The notes under the pieces: model-generated
Database searches by the model: none
Told to the model about the DNA's origin: nothing
The model's input: the letters and a program-made list of their open reading frames with translations, nothing else
Made by a program: the position numbers and the translations under genes
Shown here: positions 9,701-17,459 of the stretch, one piece after another
Numbering within the stretch: position 1 is the stretch's first letter
How the letters are laid out: each line of letters begins with the position of its first letter
Source of the DNA: Actimicrobium sp035984655
GTDB lineage: Bacteria; Pseudomonadota; Gammaproteobacteria; Burkholderiales; Burkholderiaceae_D
Length of the DNA: 64,000 bases
Reading direction: 5' to 3'
NCBI RefSeq assembly: GCF_035984655.1
Contig: NZ_JAXCHT010000006.1
Coordinates: forward strand, 1-64,000

Positions 9701-10003
9701 GCCACTGGCAACCACGCCAATGACGTTGTCGCGCACTTCAATGTGAATCATGTCTTCATTGCGCAGCATCACGTCAAGCAGGGCGGTGGCGCTGTCCTGA
9801 TCGACGTTCCACAGCGGCTCCTGCATGGCATGGGCCAGCAGTTCGGCATTTTGACTGAGCAGGGTGCGTGTGCCGACCTTGATGTCGGTGTCGAAGCGCT
9901 GCAGCCAGAACACACCAGCGACCAGCGCTGCCGGCACGATCAGGCCGATCACGACCGCCAGCACGATGGCGCGCCGCAAGGTCAGGATGCGCAGCGGGTT
10001 CAT
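6743..10003 (-). CDS. Membrane sensor histidine kinase with HAMP, three PAS and a GAF domain
   Basis: 1086 residues. Membrane helices at about 13-34 and 152-168 flank a periplasmic sensor, followed by HAMP (VRPMEQLGTGAERLARGQLD), PAS near 245-365, PAS near 375-490, GAF near 505-650 and PAS near 655-780. A HisKA domain has the phospho-acceptor His about 841 in GIAHELNTPIGNSL, and the ATPase domain has NLVNNALLHG, SDDGIGIP and GGSGLGLNIV. All catalytic boxes look intact. It lies 44 bases after the receiver-GGDEF-EAL gene on the same strand, so the pair probably forms one two-component system with c-di-GMP output. The many PAS/GAF modules suggest integration of redox, light or small-molecule signals, but no cofactor can be named. 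Confidence 0.9.
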   Translation of the reverse strand: MNPLRILTLRRAIVLAVVIGLIVPAALVAGVFWLQRFDTDIKVGTRTLLSQNAELLAHAMQEPLWNVDQDSATALLDVMLRNEDMIHIEVRDNVIGVVASGERAERRVGFTASTTQPVYSHGKVIGSVLMEVGSARLQRVIYADLQRTMTGLAAQILLSVLLVLVLLERRLVRPMEQLGTGAERLARGQLDVPFQWDRPDEIGLLSQRLERTRISLRSLFDELGGKNRELERDIEMRKQVESELQERETRFRLLVEQSPIAIIEWDLHFRVLEWNAAAEQIFGYSRRDAVGQYAGFITPDRNADQVDQDFQALIDKGGTERNIRDNLRADGSRIVCQWRNTYIAGQGGQVGRLLSMAEDITEKRDIEEARRLSEAKFAGAFEGNPDSVSIVRLNDGLILDVNQAFETLTGFSRAHAVGKTTIGIGMWDKPEQRMAFVAKLIGSGRARDFALAMRTSDGRLRSCVMNSSLLSVGADVCIMSVIRDITERQLQEAQKAEVDRALLRLAQGTRDIAGESYFHLLIADLAAALHVDQAFIALCVPGQPDMTETIANFGHGERIPNCQFRISGSPCEVVLGGDLVVFPSKLQSRFPDDALLIDLNCNSYAGAPIRNAQGEAIGVLAVLNSEAMHNIDLIRTLLQIFSERASAELERQQAQIALRNSEQRFAAMFHASPVSMALSRFGGSHVLLDVNQAFERLHRRSRASVVGNTSVALGMFVDIDDRNSIIKTLTDTDQLDRFQTWMRMGDGTTALIQVSGTLFNLGEERLLILTGEDVTELHEIEEQILELNSTLEERVTERTNALRQANLELASTLETLNMAQGELVRSEKLAALGALVAGIAHELNTPIGNSLMVASTLADRTREFANDVNTGLKRSALESYLQDADKASEILVRNLYRAADLVTSFKQVAMDQTSSQRRRFSLAEVIAEIMLTLSPTIRKTSFQVRQDIPAGLVMDSYPGPLGQVLTNLVNNALLHGFEGRRSGVVNITASAADAGWIALAVSDDGIGIPANNLNRIYDPFFTTKLGAGGSGLGLNIVHNIVTSILGGRVRVDSEVGIGATFTLMLPLTAPAIQVDEATLALGAGSV

Positions 10004-10047
10004 GACGGGGTATCCATGCGTGGCGTCATTGCCGGGTGCGAGGCCAA

Positions 10048-12285
10048 TCAGCGCCCGTTGTGCAGTTGCAGCCAGTCAGGCAGCAATTCGGGCGCCATCG
10101 GCCGGGCAAACAGATAACCTTGCGCCAGCGGACATCCGAGCTGGCACAGGATATCGGCCTGGCGTTCGTCTTCCACACCCTCGGCAATCACCGCCAGGCC
10201 CAGGTTGTGTCCCAGCTGGATCACCATTTCGGCGATGCTGCTGCCCCGGGTCGAGGCCGTGATTTCATTGACAAACGCGCGATCGATCTTGAGCCGGTCC
10301 ACCTTCAGCTGCTGCAGGTAACTGAGCGATGAGAAGCCGGTGCCGAAGTCGTCGATGGCGATCGAGACGCCCGTCCGCTTGATTTCCTCCAGCGTCTTGA
10401 TCAGGAATGCCGGGTCTTCCATCGCGACCGATTCGGTGATTTCGAGTTCGACAAAGGCGGGCGGTGCGCCGGTGTCGGTCAGTGCTTGCAGCAGCACGTC
10501 AAGAAACAGCGGATGGCGGAACTGCACTTGCGAGACGTTGACCGACATCATGAATTCGGTGAAGCCCAGTGCGCGCAGGCGCACCAGCTCTTCGCACGCG
10601 GTGCGCAATACCCACTCGCCGAGATCGATGATCAGGCCGGAATGCTCGGCAATCGGAATGAACACGTCCGGCGCGATGAATGCGCCATCCTCGGTGCGCC
10701 AGCGCAGCAAGGCCTCGGCGCCGACCGCTTTGCGGCTTGCCAGGTCAATTTGCGGCTGGTACACCAGCGTCAGCTTGCGTTGTGCAAAGTCGCTGCGCAA
10801 CGCATGCATCAGACGCACACGCTCGCGAATGTCGACACCCATGTTGCGTGAAAAATAAAAGTGGCCGGAGCGTTGCTGCATCTTGGCGCGCTTCAAGGCG
10901 ATATCGGCGTCCTTGAGCGCATCGGCGCCGCCGCCTTCATAGCCGGACAGGCGCACCAGCCCCATGGTTGCCGACATCGGCACGGCCTCGTCGTCGACGC
11001 TGAATGGCGCGGTGAACAAGGCCAGGATGGTCACCGGATTGACCTGGGCACTCTCGCCCAGCACGCAAAACGTGTCGCCGCCAACGCGGGCGATGACCAG
11101 CGCCTCGCCGAGCGCTGCCTGCAGCCGTGCTGCGACCGCGAGCAACAAGGCATCGCCGAATTGATGGCCAAAGGCGTCATTGGTTTCGGCAAAGTGATCG
11201 ATATCGATCAGGGCCAGCGTGACATCCTCGTTGCCGTTGGCAAGCAGGGACTGATTGATCAATTCCACCAGCCGGGCGCGGTTGGGCAGCTTGCACAGCG
11301 GGTCGAAAAAGGCGACCGCGTGCAGCCGCGCCATCAGGCGCATGTTCTCGAAGCCAATTGCCATGTTGCTTGAAAAAACCTTGATCAGCTGCTTCTGCAA
11401 ATCGGTCAGCGGCGCTTTCAAGGTTTGGTACAGGACAAAATCGCAGCCGGTGGTGCCAAAAAACAGTGCGCAATTGTCGTTGCCGTGCACGTTTTCGCGG
11501 CTATCGACGGCAGCCAGCAGGGTCCGGCTCAAGGCCGGGTTGGCCAGCGACTGCGCGGATTGGCCAATGGCCTTGTGAAAATGCTGGTTGCCTGCGGCGA
11601 TCATGAACTCCAGCGGATCGCGCGATGGCCTTTCCTGGCTCACCAGGACGCCGGCGCCCGATTGGTCGAGCAGTTCACCGACGCGATTGATGACACCATC
11701 GGAAAAATTGCGCAGACCCTGCAGCGCCATCAACTCGGCGCTGGCCTGAACGATCCGGTTGAGGCCGCGTCGTGCATCGCTGAGCACGCAAATCTGTTCG
11801 TAGGAACGGATCGCCGCCGTGACAGCCGTAAACAGCTTGATGCGGGTCAGTTCGGACTTGGTCTTGTAGTCATTGATGTCGTAGTCCCGAATCGCATCCA
11901 TCTCGGGTGCATAGCCTGGTTGGCCAGTGCGCAGGATGATGCGCACTTCGACCAGATGGCAATCCTGCCGGATGAAGCGGACCAGGCGCAGGCCGGCATC
12001 TTCCTGCTCCATGACGACGTCGAGCAGAATGACGGCAATGTTGCGCTCGGTGACCAGCAGACGGCGTGCTTCGGTGGCGGAGTAGGCGTGCAGAAATTCC
12101 AGCGGGCGCCCTTGCATTTCAATCTTGCCGAGCGCGAATGTGGTTGCCGCATGGACGTCGCTGTCATCGTCGATGATCAGGATGCGCCATACCGGCCGTT
12201 TGTTGGGTGCATCGGTGTCCGCCAGAATTTCGGTTTCGTCCAGATAGACGAGGTCATCCGCGACAGGCGTAATCGGTATGCTCAT
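10048..12285 (-). CDS. Response regulator: receiver-DUF3369-GGDEF-EAL (predicted c-di-GMP phosphodiesterase)
   Basis: 745 residues. The receiver (about 33-160) has acidic residues DDD at 39-41 and the phospho-acceptor Asp about 89 in VILLDVVM. A DUF3369 region follows (about 165-320). The GGDEF-like domain (about 325-480) carries GGDTF at 402-406 instead of GG(D/E)EF, so cyclase activity is doubtful. The EAL domain is complete: EALLRW (Glu about 524), SVNVSQVQF, LEITES, DDFGTGFSS, KIDRAFV, EGVE and QGYLFARP. The expected output is hydrolysis of c-di-GMP, perhaps with GTP binding by the degenerate domain as an activator. It is the first gene of the probable regulator-kinase operon. Confidence 0.9.
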   Translation of the reverse strand: MSIPITPVADDLVYLDETEILADTDAPNKRPVWRILIIDDDSDVHAATTFALGKIEMQGRPLEFLHAYSATEARRLLVTERNIAVILLDVVMEQEDAGLRLVRFIRQDCHLVEVRIILRTGQPGYAPEMDAIRDYDINDYKTKSELTRIKLFTAVTAAIRSYEQICVLSDARRGLNRIVQASAELMALQGLRNFSDGVINRVGELLDQSGAGVLVSQERPSRDPLEFMIAAGNQHFHKAIGQSAQSLANPALSRTLLAAVDSRENVHGNDNCALFFGTTGCDFVLYQTLKAPLTDLQKQLIKVFSSNMAIGFENMRLMARLHAVAFFDPLCKLPNRARLVELINQSLLANGNEDVTLALIDIDHFAETNDAFGHQFGDALLLAVAARLQAALGEALVIARVGGDTFCVLGESAQVNPVTILALFTAPFSVDDEAVPMSATMGLVRLSGYEGGGADALKDADIALKRAKMQQRSGHFYFSRNMGVDIRERVRLMHALRSDFAQRKLTLVYQPQIDLASRKAVGAEALLRWRTEDGAFIAPDVFIPIAEHSGLIIDLGEWVLRTACEELVRLRALGFTEFMMSVNVSQVQFRHPLFLDVLLQALTDTGAPPAFVELEITESVAMEDPAFLIKTLEEIKRTGVSIAIDDFGTGFSSLSYLQQLKVDRLKIDRAFVNEITASTRGSSIAEMVIQLGHNLGLAVIAEGVEDERQADILCQLGCPLAQGYLFARPMAPELLPDWLQLHNGR

Positions 12286-12589
12286 TCAAGCGCTTCCATA
12301 ATTCCAGACGTTCTCTCGGACAAAGCCGTCGGCGGCGCTGCGCTGACGGGATGGTTGGCGCATGGCCCAACTTCCAGCACGGGTCGGGTTTTGCACGCCA
12401 GACAACGTTCGGGTGAGTTTAACGCGTTGAATTTAACTGATTTTGTTTGGTTCTGCCATTTTGGCAGCCTCTGCAACAAAAAATATTCCATTTTACAAAA
12501 TTGGATATCTGGCGTTGCCTCAGATTAAGCGGGGCGCCATCCGGGCGGGCTGCTAGAATTCGGCTTTTACCCCTTGCGCAAATCAGACC
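12286..12589. other. Intergenic region between divergent response-regulator and aroC genes
   Basis: About 304 bases with no supported gene. The left third is GC-rich, and 12410-12515 is clearly AT-rich, as expected of promoters. Two small symmetric sites are visible: a near-palindrome TTTAACGCGTTGAA (12419-12432) and an inverted repeat CTGCCA-TTT-TGGCAG (12454-12468). Either could be an operator for one of the divergent transcripts. A TAGAAT at 12554-12559 sits 30 bases before aroC but has no good -35 partner. Confidence 0.6.
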
Positions 12590-13708
12590 ATGTCCGGTAA
12601 TACCTTTGGTACCTTATTTACTGTAACGACGTTCGGCGAATCGCACGGCCCGGCCATCGGTTGTGTGATTGACGGCTGCCCGCCGGGGCTGGAACTGTCC
12701 GAGGCAGACATTCAACCCGAGCTCGACCGTCGTCGGCCCGGAACCTCGCGCCACGTGACACAGCGCCAGGAGTCGGACACGGTCGAAATCCTCTCCGGCG
12801 TGTACCAGGGGCGAACCACCGGCACCCCGATTTCGTTGTTGATTCGCAATGAAGACCAGCGCAGCAAGGATTATGGAAACATCACCGAGACATTTCGGCC
12901 CGGCCATGCTGACTATACGTACTGGCACAAGTACGGCATCCGTGATCCGCGTGGTGGCGGTCGTTCCTCGGCGCGCCTGACCGCTCCGGCGGTGGGCGCT
13001 GCGGCGATAGCAAAGAAATGGCTGAAACAACAATATGGCACGACCTTTCGCGGCTGCATGAGCCAGCTTGGCGATATCGTCATTCCATTCGAGTCGTGGG
13101 ACCACGTCGGTCACAATCCATTTTTTTCCGCCAACGTGTCGCTGCTGCCGGAGCTGGAGGCCTACATGGACGGGCTGCGCCAGGCCGGCGATTCCTGCGG
13201 CGCGCGCATTGATGTGATGGCCGATAACGTGCCGGTCGGCTGGGGTGAACCAATTTACGACAAGCTCGATGCCGACATCGCTTATGCACTGATGGGGATC
13301 AACGCCGTCAAGGGCGTCGAAATCGGCGCTGGCTTCAGGTCGATCGCGCAAAAAGGCACCGAACATGGCGACGAACTGACGCCGCAGGGCTTTCGCACCA
13401 ACCATGCCGGCGGCGTGCTTGGCGGGATCTCGACCGGGCAGGCCATCACCGCCTCGATCGCGATCAAGCCGACGTCGTCGATCCGCACCGCACGCGATTC
13501 GATCGACAAGCACGGGCAGCCGATCAAGGTCGAAACCTTCGGTCGCCACGATCCCTGTGTCGGCATCCGCGCCACGCCGATTGCCGAAGCCATGCTGGCA
13601 CTGGTGCTGATGGATCACGCGTTGCGTCATCGCGCCCAATGTGGCGATGTGCGCGTCGACATGGCAGCGATTGCAGGTGCCGTGGACGCTGGCAGCACGC
13701 GCGCCTGA
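12590..13708 (+). CDS. aroC: Chorismate synthase
   Basis: 372 residues, slightly longer than the usual ~360. It converts 5-enolpyruvylshikimate-3-phosphate to chorismate using reduced FMN, the last common step to aromatic amino acids and folate. Recognised by GESHGPAIGCVIDGCPPG at the start, then FRPGHADYTY, GIRDPRGGGRSSAR and GGVLGGISTGQ. The frame starts at ATG 12590 with the normal MSGNTFG N-terminus. It is followed 54 bases later by an MFS transporter gene on the same strand. Chorismate feeds the trpF/B/A genes further along this window. Confidence 0.97.
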   Translation: MSGNTFGTLFTVTTFGESHGPAIGCVIDGCPPGLELSEADIQPELDRRRPGTSRHVTQRQESDTVEILSGVYQGRTTGTPISLLIRNEDQRSKDYGNITETFRPGHADYTYWHKYGIRDPRGGGRSSARLTAPAVGAAAIAKKWLKQQYGTTFRGCMSQLGDIVIPFESWDHVGHNPFFSANVSLLPELEAYMDGLRQAGDSCGARIDVMADNVPVGWGEPIYDKLDADIAYALMGINAVKGVEIGAGFRSIAQKGTEHGDELTPQGFRTNHAGGVLGGISTGQAITASIAIKPTSSIRTARDSIDKHGQPIKVETFGRHDPCVGIRATPIAEAMLALVLMDHALRHRAQCGDVRVDMAAIAGAVDAGSTRA

Positions 13709-13762
13709 GCCACACCTCCATCGCTGTTCCGACTGACTAACCCGCGCCAAGACGCGAGAACG

Positions 13763-14941
13763 GTGCCCGTGCCGCATCGACCCTGGCCCAAACAATCATT
13801 CACGTTTGGGCTGTTCTTCTTCGCTTACTACGGCTACATCGGCGTCTTTTCGCCCTACGCCAGCCTGTTCTTTTCCGGGCGCGGCATGAGCGCGACCGAG
13901 ATCGGCATCCTGCTGTCGCTGATGCAGGTCATGCGCATTTTCGGACCCAATCTGTGGGGCTGGGTGGCGGATCTTTCGCAGGCCCGGGTCCAGGTGCTGC
14001 GCTTCACCGCCGCGGCCGCGCTGGCGGCGTTTTGCGGCATGTTTTTTGGCCACAGCTTCTGGTACTTCTTTGCCGTGATGGCGAGCGTCAACCTGTTTAC
14101 CGGCGCGCAGGCGCCGTTGTCCGAAGCACTGATGCTCACCGAGATGCGCGGGGATCTCACCCACTACGGCAAGCTGCGCCTGTGGGGTTCGGTCGGCTTC
14201 ATTGCCGCCGTCACCGCCGCCGGCGAATTGCTCGACCACTTCGGCATCGATCACATGCCATTGATCGCCGCCGCGCTACTGGCGCTGGTGTTGTTCGCCA
14301 GCCTGCGCCTGCGCGACAGCGACCATGTCACCACCGCCCACGCCGCCACATCAATGCGGGAGCTGCTCAAGCGACGCGAGGTCGTTGCATTTTTTGTGTC
14401 GGCCTTCCTGATGATTGCGGCGCACGCATCGCTGTACGTGTTCTATTCGCTGTATCTGGCCCAGCTCGGCTACAGCAAAACCGTGATCGGCATGATGTGG
14501 TCGCTGGGCGTGCTCGCCGAGATTGGATTTTTTTATTATCAGGCGCCGTTTTTTCGCCGCTTTGGCGCGCCGGCGTTGCTCACGGCCAGCATCGCGATCG
14601 CGGTCTTGCGATTCCTGCTGATTGGCCTTGGCGCCTCCTCGGTGATCGCGCTGGTGCTGGCGCAGATCCTGCACGCGGCCACCTTCGGCGCGCATCATTC
14701 GGCCTCGGTGGCGACCATGCAGCACTGGTTTTCCGGGCGGCTGCAGGCGCGTGGTCAGGCGTTGTACACCAGCATCGGCTACGGCCTCGGCGGATCGTTC
14801 GGTGGACTCGGCCTGACGCTGATCTGGGATCGCCTGGGTGCGCCTGCGGTATTTTGCGCCGCCGCCGCACTGGCCTTGCTGGCCTTGTTGGCGGCACGCC
14901 AGTCGTTTCGCTGGCAGGCACTGGCAACGGCAATCCGCTGA
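13763..14941 (+). CDS. MFS transporter (HcaT/phenylpropionate-permease-like)
   Basis: 392 residues with about 12 predicted membrane helices. The opening FFFAYYGYIGVFSPYASLFF and GMSATEIGILLSLMQVMRI match the MFS subgroup that includes the E. coli HcaT and lactose-permease-like 3-phenylpropionate transporters. The start is GTG 13763 or GTG 13769; no ATG fits. It is an inner-membrane secondary transporter, likely proton-driven, but the substrate is unknown. It lies between aroC and leuC, with hairpin DNA at 13739-13760 in front of it. Co-transcription with aroC is possible. Confidence 0.85.
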   Translation: MPVPHRPWPKQSFTFGLFFFAYYGYIGVFSPYASLFFSGRGMSATEIGILLSLMQVMRIFGPNLWGWVADLSQARVQVLRFTAAAALAAFCGMFFGHSFWYFFAVMASVNLFTGAQAPLSEALMLTEMRGDLTHYGKLRLWGSVGFIAAVTAAGELLDHFGIDHMPLIAAALLALVLFASLRLRDSDHVTTAHAATSMRELLKRREVVAFFVSAFLMIAAHASLYVFYSLYLAQLGYSKTVIGMMWSLGVLAEIGFFYYQAPFFRRFGAPALLTASIAIAVLRFLLIGLGASSVIALVLAQILHAATFGAHHSASVATMQHWFSGRLQARGQALYTSIGYGLGGSFGGLGLTLIWDRLGAPAVFCAAAALALLALLAARQSFRWQALATAIR

Positions 14942-15064
14942 ACGGATTTTCAGGTGTTGCGAGCGGCAGCGAGGATGTCGCGCCACAGCCTCACGATGCC
15001 CCCAAGAGCAACTGATTCCGCCATGGTCGGGGTGTTTGGGCGAATTTTCCAGGCACAACTATGG

Positions 15065-15070
15065 CATAAT
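15065..15070 (+). promoter_or_regulatory. Candidate -10 element of the leuC promoter
   Basis: CATAAT lies in an AT-rich patch 57 bases before the leuC start codon, in the gap after the MFS gene. No convincing -35 box is seen 16-18 bases upstream (GAATTT is the best), so an activator may be needed. Confidence 0.35.
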
Positions 15071-15126
15071 CAAAATCCGATTTTCCCTCCCGACGCCGCA
15101 CCGGCCAACGGTACGCTCGCTGCTCC

Positions 15127-16527
15127 ATGACACAAACCCTGTACGACAAACTTTGGGACGCGCACGTGGTCGACACGGGCGCCGATGGCACCACCATCTT
15201 GTACATCGACCGGCATCTGGTGCATGAAGTGACCAGCCCGCAGGCCTTCGAAGGACTGAAGCTGGCCGGGCGCAAGCCGTGGCGGCTGTCGGCCAATCTG
15301 GCCGTCGCCGATCACAATGTGCCGACCACCGACCGGGCCCACGGCATTGCCGATCCAACGTCACGGCTGCAGGTCGAAACGCTCGATGCCAACGCCAAAT
15401 CCTACGGGCTGACCTACTTCAGCATGAGCGACAAGCGCCAGGGCATCGTCCACGTGATTGGCCCGGAGCAGGGCGCGACGCTGCCCGGCATGACGGTCGT
15501 ATGCGGCGACTCGCACACCTCCACCCACGGCGCGTTCGGCTGCCTGGCGCACGGCATCGGCACGTCTGAAGTCGAGCATGTGCTGGCCACGCAGACGTTG
15601 CTGACCAAGAAATCCAAAGCGATGCTGGTCCAGGTCGATGGCATTATTCCCAAGGCTGTCACGGCCAAGGACATCGTGCTGGCGGTGATCGGCCGGATCG
15701 GTACGGCCGGCGGTACCGGCTATGCGATCGAATTCGGTGGCGCCGCAATCCGGTCCCTGTCGATGGAAGGCCGCATGACGGTCTGCAATATGGCCATCGA
15801 AGCCGGCGCGCGTGCAGGAATGATCGCGGTCGACGACACCACCATCGATTACGTCAAGGGTCGCCCGTTCTCGCCAGTGGGCCCGCATTGGGACACTGCC
15901 ATTGCCTACTGGCGCACGCTGCATTCGGATCCGGGCGCACGGTTCGATCTGGTGGTCACGCTCGACGCGGCGCAAATCAAGCCACAGGTCACCTGGGGCA
16001 CCTCGCCCGAGATGGTGCTGGCCATCGATGGACGCGTGCCGGACCCGGATCGCGAAAAAGATCCGGCCAGGCGCGATGCAATCGAAAAGGCGCTGGCCTA
16101 CATGGCGCTCAAGCCCAACACCGCCATCGTCGACATCCGCATCGACAAGGTCTTTATCGGCTCCTGCACCAATTCCCGGATCGAGGATTTGCGCGCTGCC
16201 GCCGCGGTTGTGCGCGGCCGGTTCCGCGCCTCCAATGTCCGGTTGGCGATGGTGGTGCCGGGATCGGGGCTGGTCAAGGAGCAGGCCGAGCGCGAGGGGC
16301 TGGATGTGATCTTCCGTGCGGCCGGTTTCGAATGGCGCGAGCCTGGCTGCTCAATGTGCCTGGCGATGAACGCCGACCGGCTGGAGCCGGGCGAGCGTTG
16401 CGCCTCGACCTCGAATCGCAATTTTGAAGGAAGGCAGGGGGCGGGCGGACGCACCCATCTTGTCAGTCCTGCCATGGCCGCCGCGGCGGGTATTGCAGGA
16501 CATTTCGTCGACGTCCGGACTTTATAA
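15127..16527 (+). CDS. leuC: 3-isopropylmalate dehydratase, large subunit
   Basis: 466 residues, the normal length. With LeuD it isomerises 2-isopropylmalate to 3-isopropylmalate in leucine synthesis. The iron-sulfur ligands are visible as GSCTNSRIEDLRAAA and CSMCLAMN, and the substrate loop as CGDSHTSTHGAFG. The N-terminus MTQTLYDKLWDAHVV is typical. It is followed 14 bases later by a tiny lipoprotein gene and then leuD, leuB and asd, all on the plus strand, so this is the first gene of the leu cluster. The gap ahead of it (14942-15126) holds a possible -10 element. Confidence 0.97.
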   Translation: MTQTLYDKLWDAHVVDTGADGTTILYIDRHLVHEVTSPQAFEGLKLAGRKPWRLSANLAVADHNVPTTDRAHGIADPTSRLQVETLDANAKSYGLTYFSMSDKRQGIVHVIGPEQGATLPGMTVVCGDSHTSTHGAFGCLAHGIGTSEVEHVLATQTLLTKKSKAMLVQVDGIIPKAVTAKDIVLAVIGRIGTAGGTGYAIEFGGAAIRSLSMEGRMTVCNMAIEAGARAGMIAVDDTTIDYVKGRPFSPVGPHWDTAIAYWRTLHSDPGARFDLVVTLDAAQIKPQVTWGTSPEMVLAIDGRVPDPDREKDPARRDAIEKALAYMALKPNTAIVDIRIDKVFIGSCTNSRIEDLRAAAAVVRGRFRASNVRLAMVVPGSGLVKEQAEREGLDVIFRAAGFEWREPGCSMCLAMNADRLEPGERCASTSNRNFEGRQGAGGRTHLVSPAMAAAAGIAGHFVDVRTL

Positions 16528-16541
16528 AACAAGGGAAAAAA

Positions 16542-16661
16542 ATGAAACGTACGATCACTGTACTGCTGGTTCTGTCCGGCTTTTTGCTGTCGGGCTGCAA
16601 CACCGTCCATGGCTTTGGCAAGGATGTCGAAAAGGTCGGCGAGAAGGTTCAGGGCAAGTAA
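16542..16661 (+). CDS. Entericidin A/B-like small lipoprotein inside the leu cluster
   Basis: 39 residues: a short hydrophobic signal (MKRTITVLLVLSGF) ending in the lipobox LLSGC, then NTVHGFGKDVEKVGEKVQGK. The pattern C-N-T-x-x-G-x-G-x-D-(V/I)-x-x-x-G is that of entericidins, tiny membrane-anchored lipoproteins first described in E. coli as a bacteriolytic/antidote pair. The ATG at 16542 has AAGGGAAAAA as ribosome-binding site and lies 14 bases after leuC. Only one entericidin-like gene is present, so an antidote/toxin pair is not supported. Its position between leuC and leuD suggests co-expression with leucine synthesis genes, for a reason not apparent from the sequence. Confidence 0.85.
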   Translation: MKRTITVLLVLSGFLLSGCNTVHGFGKDVEKVGEKVQGK

Positions 16662-16754
16662 TTTGATGGCGCCAGGTCGTCCGGTTTCCGGGTGATCCGC
16701 GCGATTGCATCGCTATTCGAACGGTTTTTTGCAAGGCACTTACCTTGGTTGCAC

Positions 16755-17402
16755 ATGAATAAATTTACGCTGCTTGACGGCCTGGTCGTTCCGCTGGACC
16801 GCGCCAATGTCGACACCGACGCGATTATCCCGAAACAATTCCTGAAATCGATTCAGCGCACCGGCTTTGGTCCGAACCTGTTCGACGAATGGCGTTATCT
16901 GGATGCCGGCGAGCCGGGCCGCGACAACAGTGCCCGGCCATTGAATCCGGATTTCGTCTTGAACCTGCCGCGCTACGCGGGCAGTTCGATTTTGCTGGCG
17001 CGCAAGAATTTCGGCTGCGGCTCGTCGCGCGAGCATGCGCCGTGGGCGTTGGAGCAATACGGATTCCGGGCCATCCTGGCGCCCAGCTTTGCCGATATCT
17101 TTTTCAATAACTGCTTCAAGAATGGCTTGCTGCCGATCGTCCTTCCCGAGGCGCAGATCGATCACCTGTTCAATGAAGTGCGCGCCTTTCCCGGCTTCCG
17201 GCTGGTCATCGACCTGGAGCGGCAACTGGTCAGCACCACCAGCGGCAACCTCACGTTCCCGTTCGAAGTCGATACGTTTCGCAAATTCTGCCTGCTCAAT
17301 GGTCTCGACGACATTGGCCTGACACTGCAGCAGGCCGACAAGATCCGTGCCTTCGAAGAACGTCATCTGGCCAGCCAACCCTGGCTGACGAACGGCATTT
17401 AA
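16755..17402 (+). CDS. leuD: 3-isopropylmalate dehydratase, small subunit
   Basis: 215 residues from ATG 16755. The frame is open upstream, but MNKFTLLDGLVVPLDRANVD is the family's usual N-terminus. It is the partner of LeuC and carries the swivelling domain that completes the active site. Signatures are DTDAIIPKQFLKSI and NFGCGSSREHAPWAL. It follows the entericidin-like gene by 93 bases. A hairpin with a T-run lies between it and leuB. Confidence 0.96.
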   Translation: MNKFTLLDGLVVPLDRANVDTDAIIPKQFLKSIQRTGFGPNLFDEWRYLDAGEPGRDNSARPLNPDFVLNLPRYAGSSILLARKNFGCGSSREHAPWALEQYGFRAILAPSFADIFFNNCFKNGLLPIVLPEAQIDHLFNEVRAFPGFRLVIDLERQLVSTTSGNLTFPFEVDTFRKFCLLNGLDDIGLTLQQADKIRAFEERHLASQPWLTNGI

Positions 17403-17414
17403 CCCGACCCCGCG

Positions 17415-17448
17415 GCGACCGGGAACTGACCGGTCGCCCGTCTTTTTT
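17415..17448 (+). terminator. Hairpin plus T-run between leuD and leuB
   Basis: GCGACCGG-GAACTGA-CCGGTCGC (17415-17437) is a perfect 8-bp stem followed by CCGTCTTTTTT. This is a good rho-independent terminator shape inside the leu cluster. It could reduce expression of leuB relative to leuC/leuD or end a sub-transcript. Confidence 0.75.
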
Positions 17449-17459
17449 ACTGGCACATC

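Noticed and set aside
16542..16661. Entericidin toxin-antidote module
   Set aside because: Only one small lipoprotein gene is present; the second member of the pair was not found in the leuC-leuB interval.
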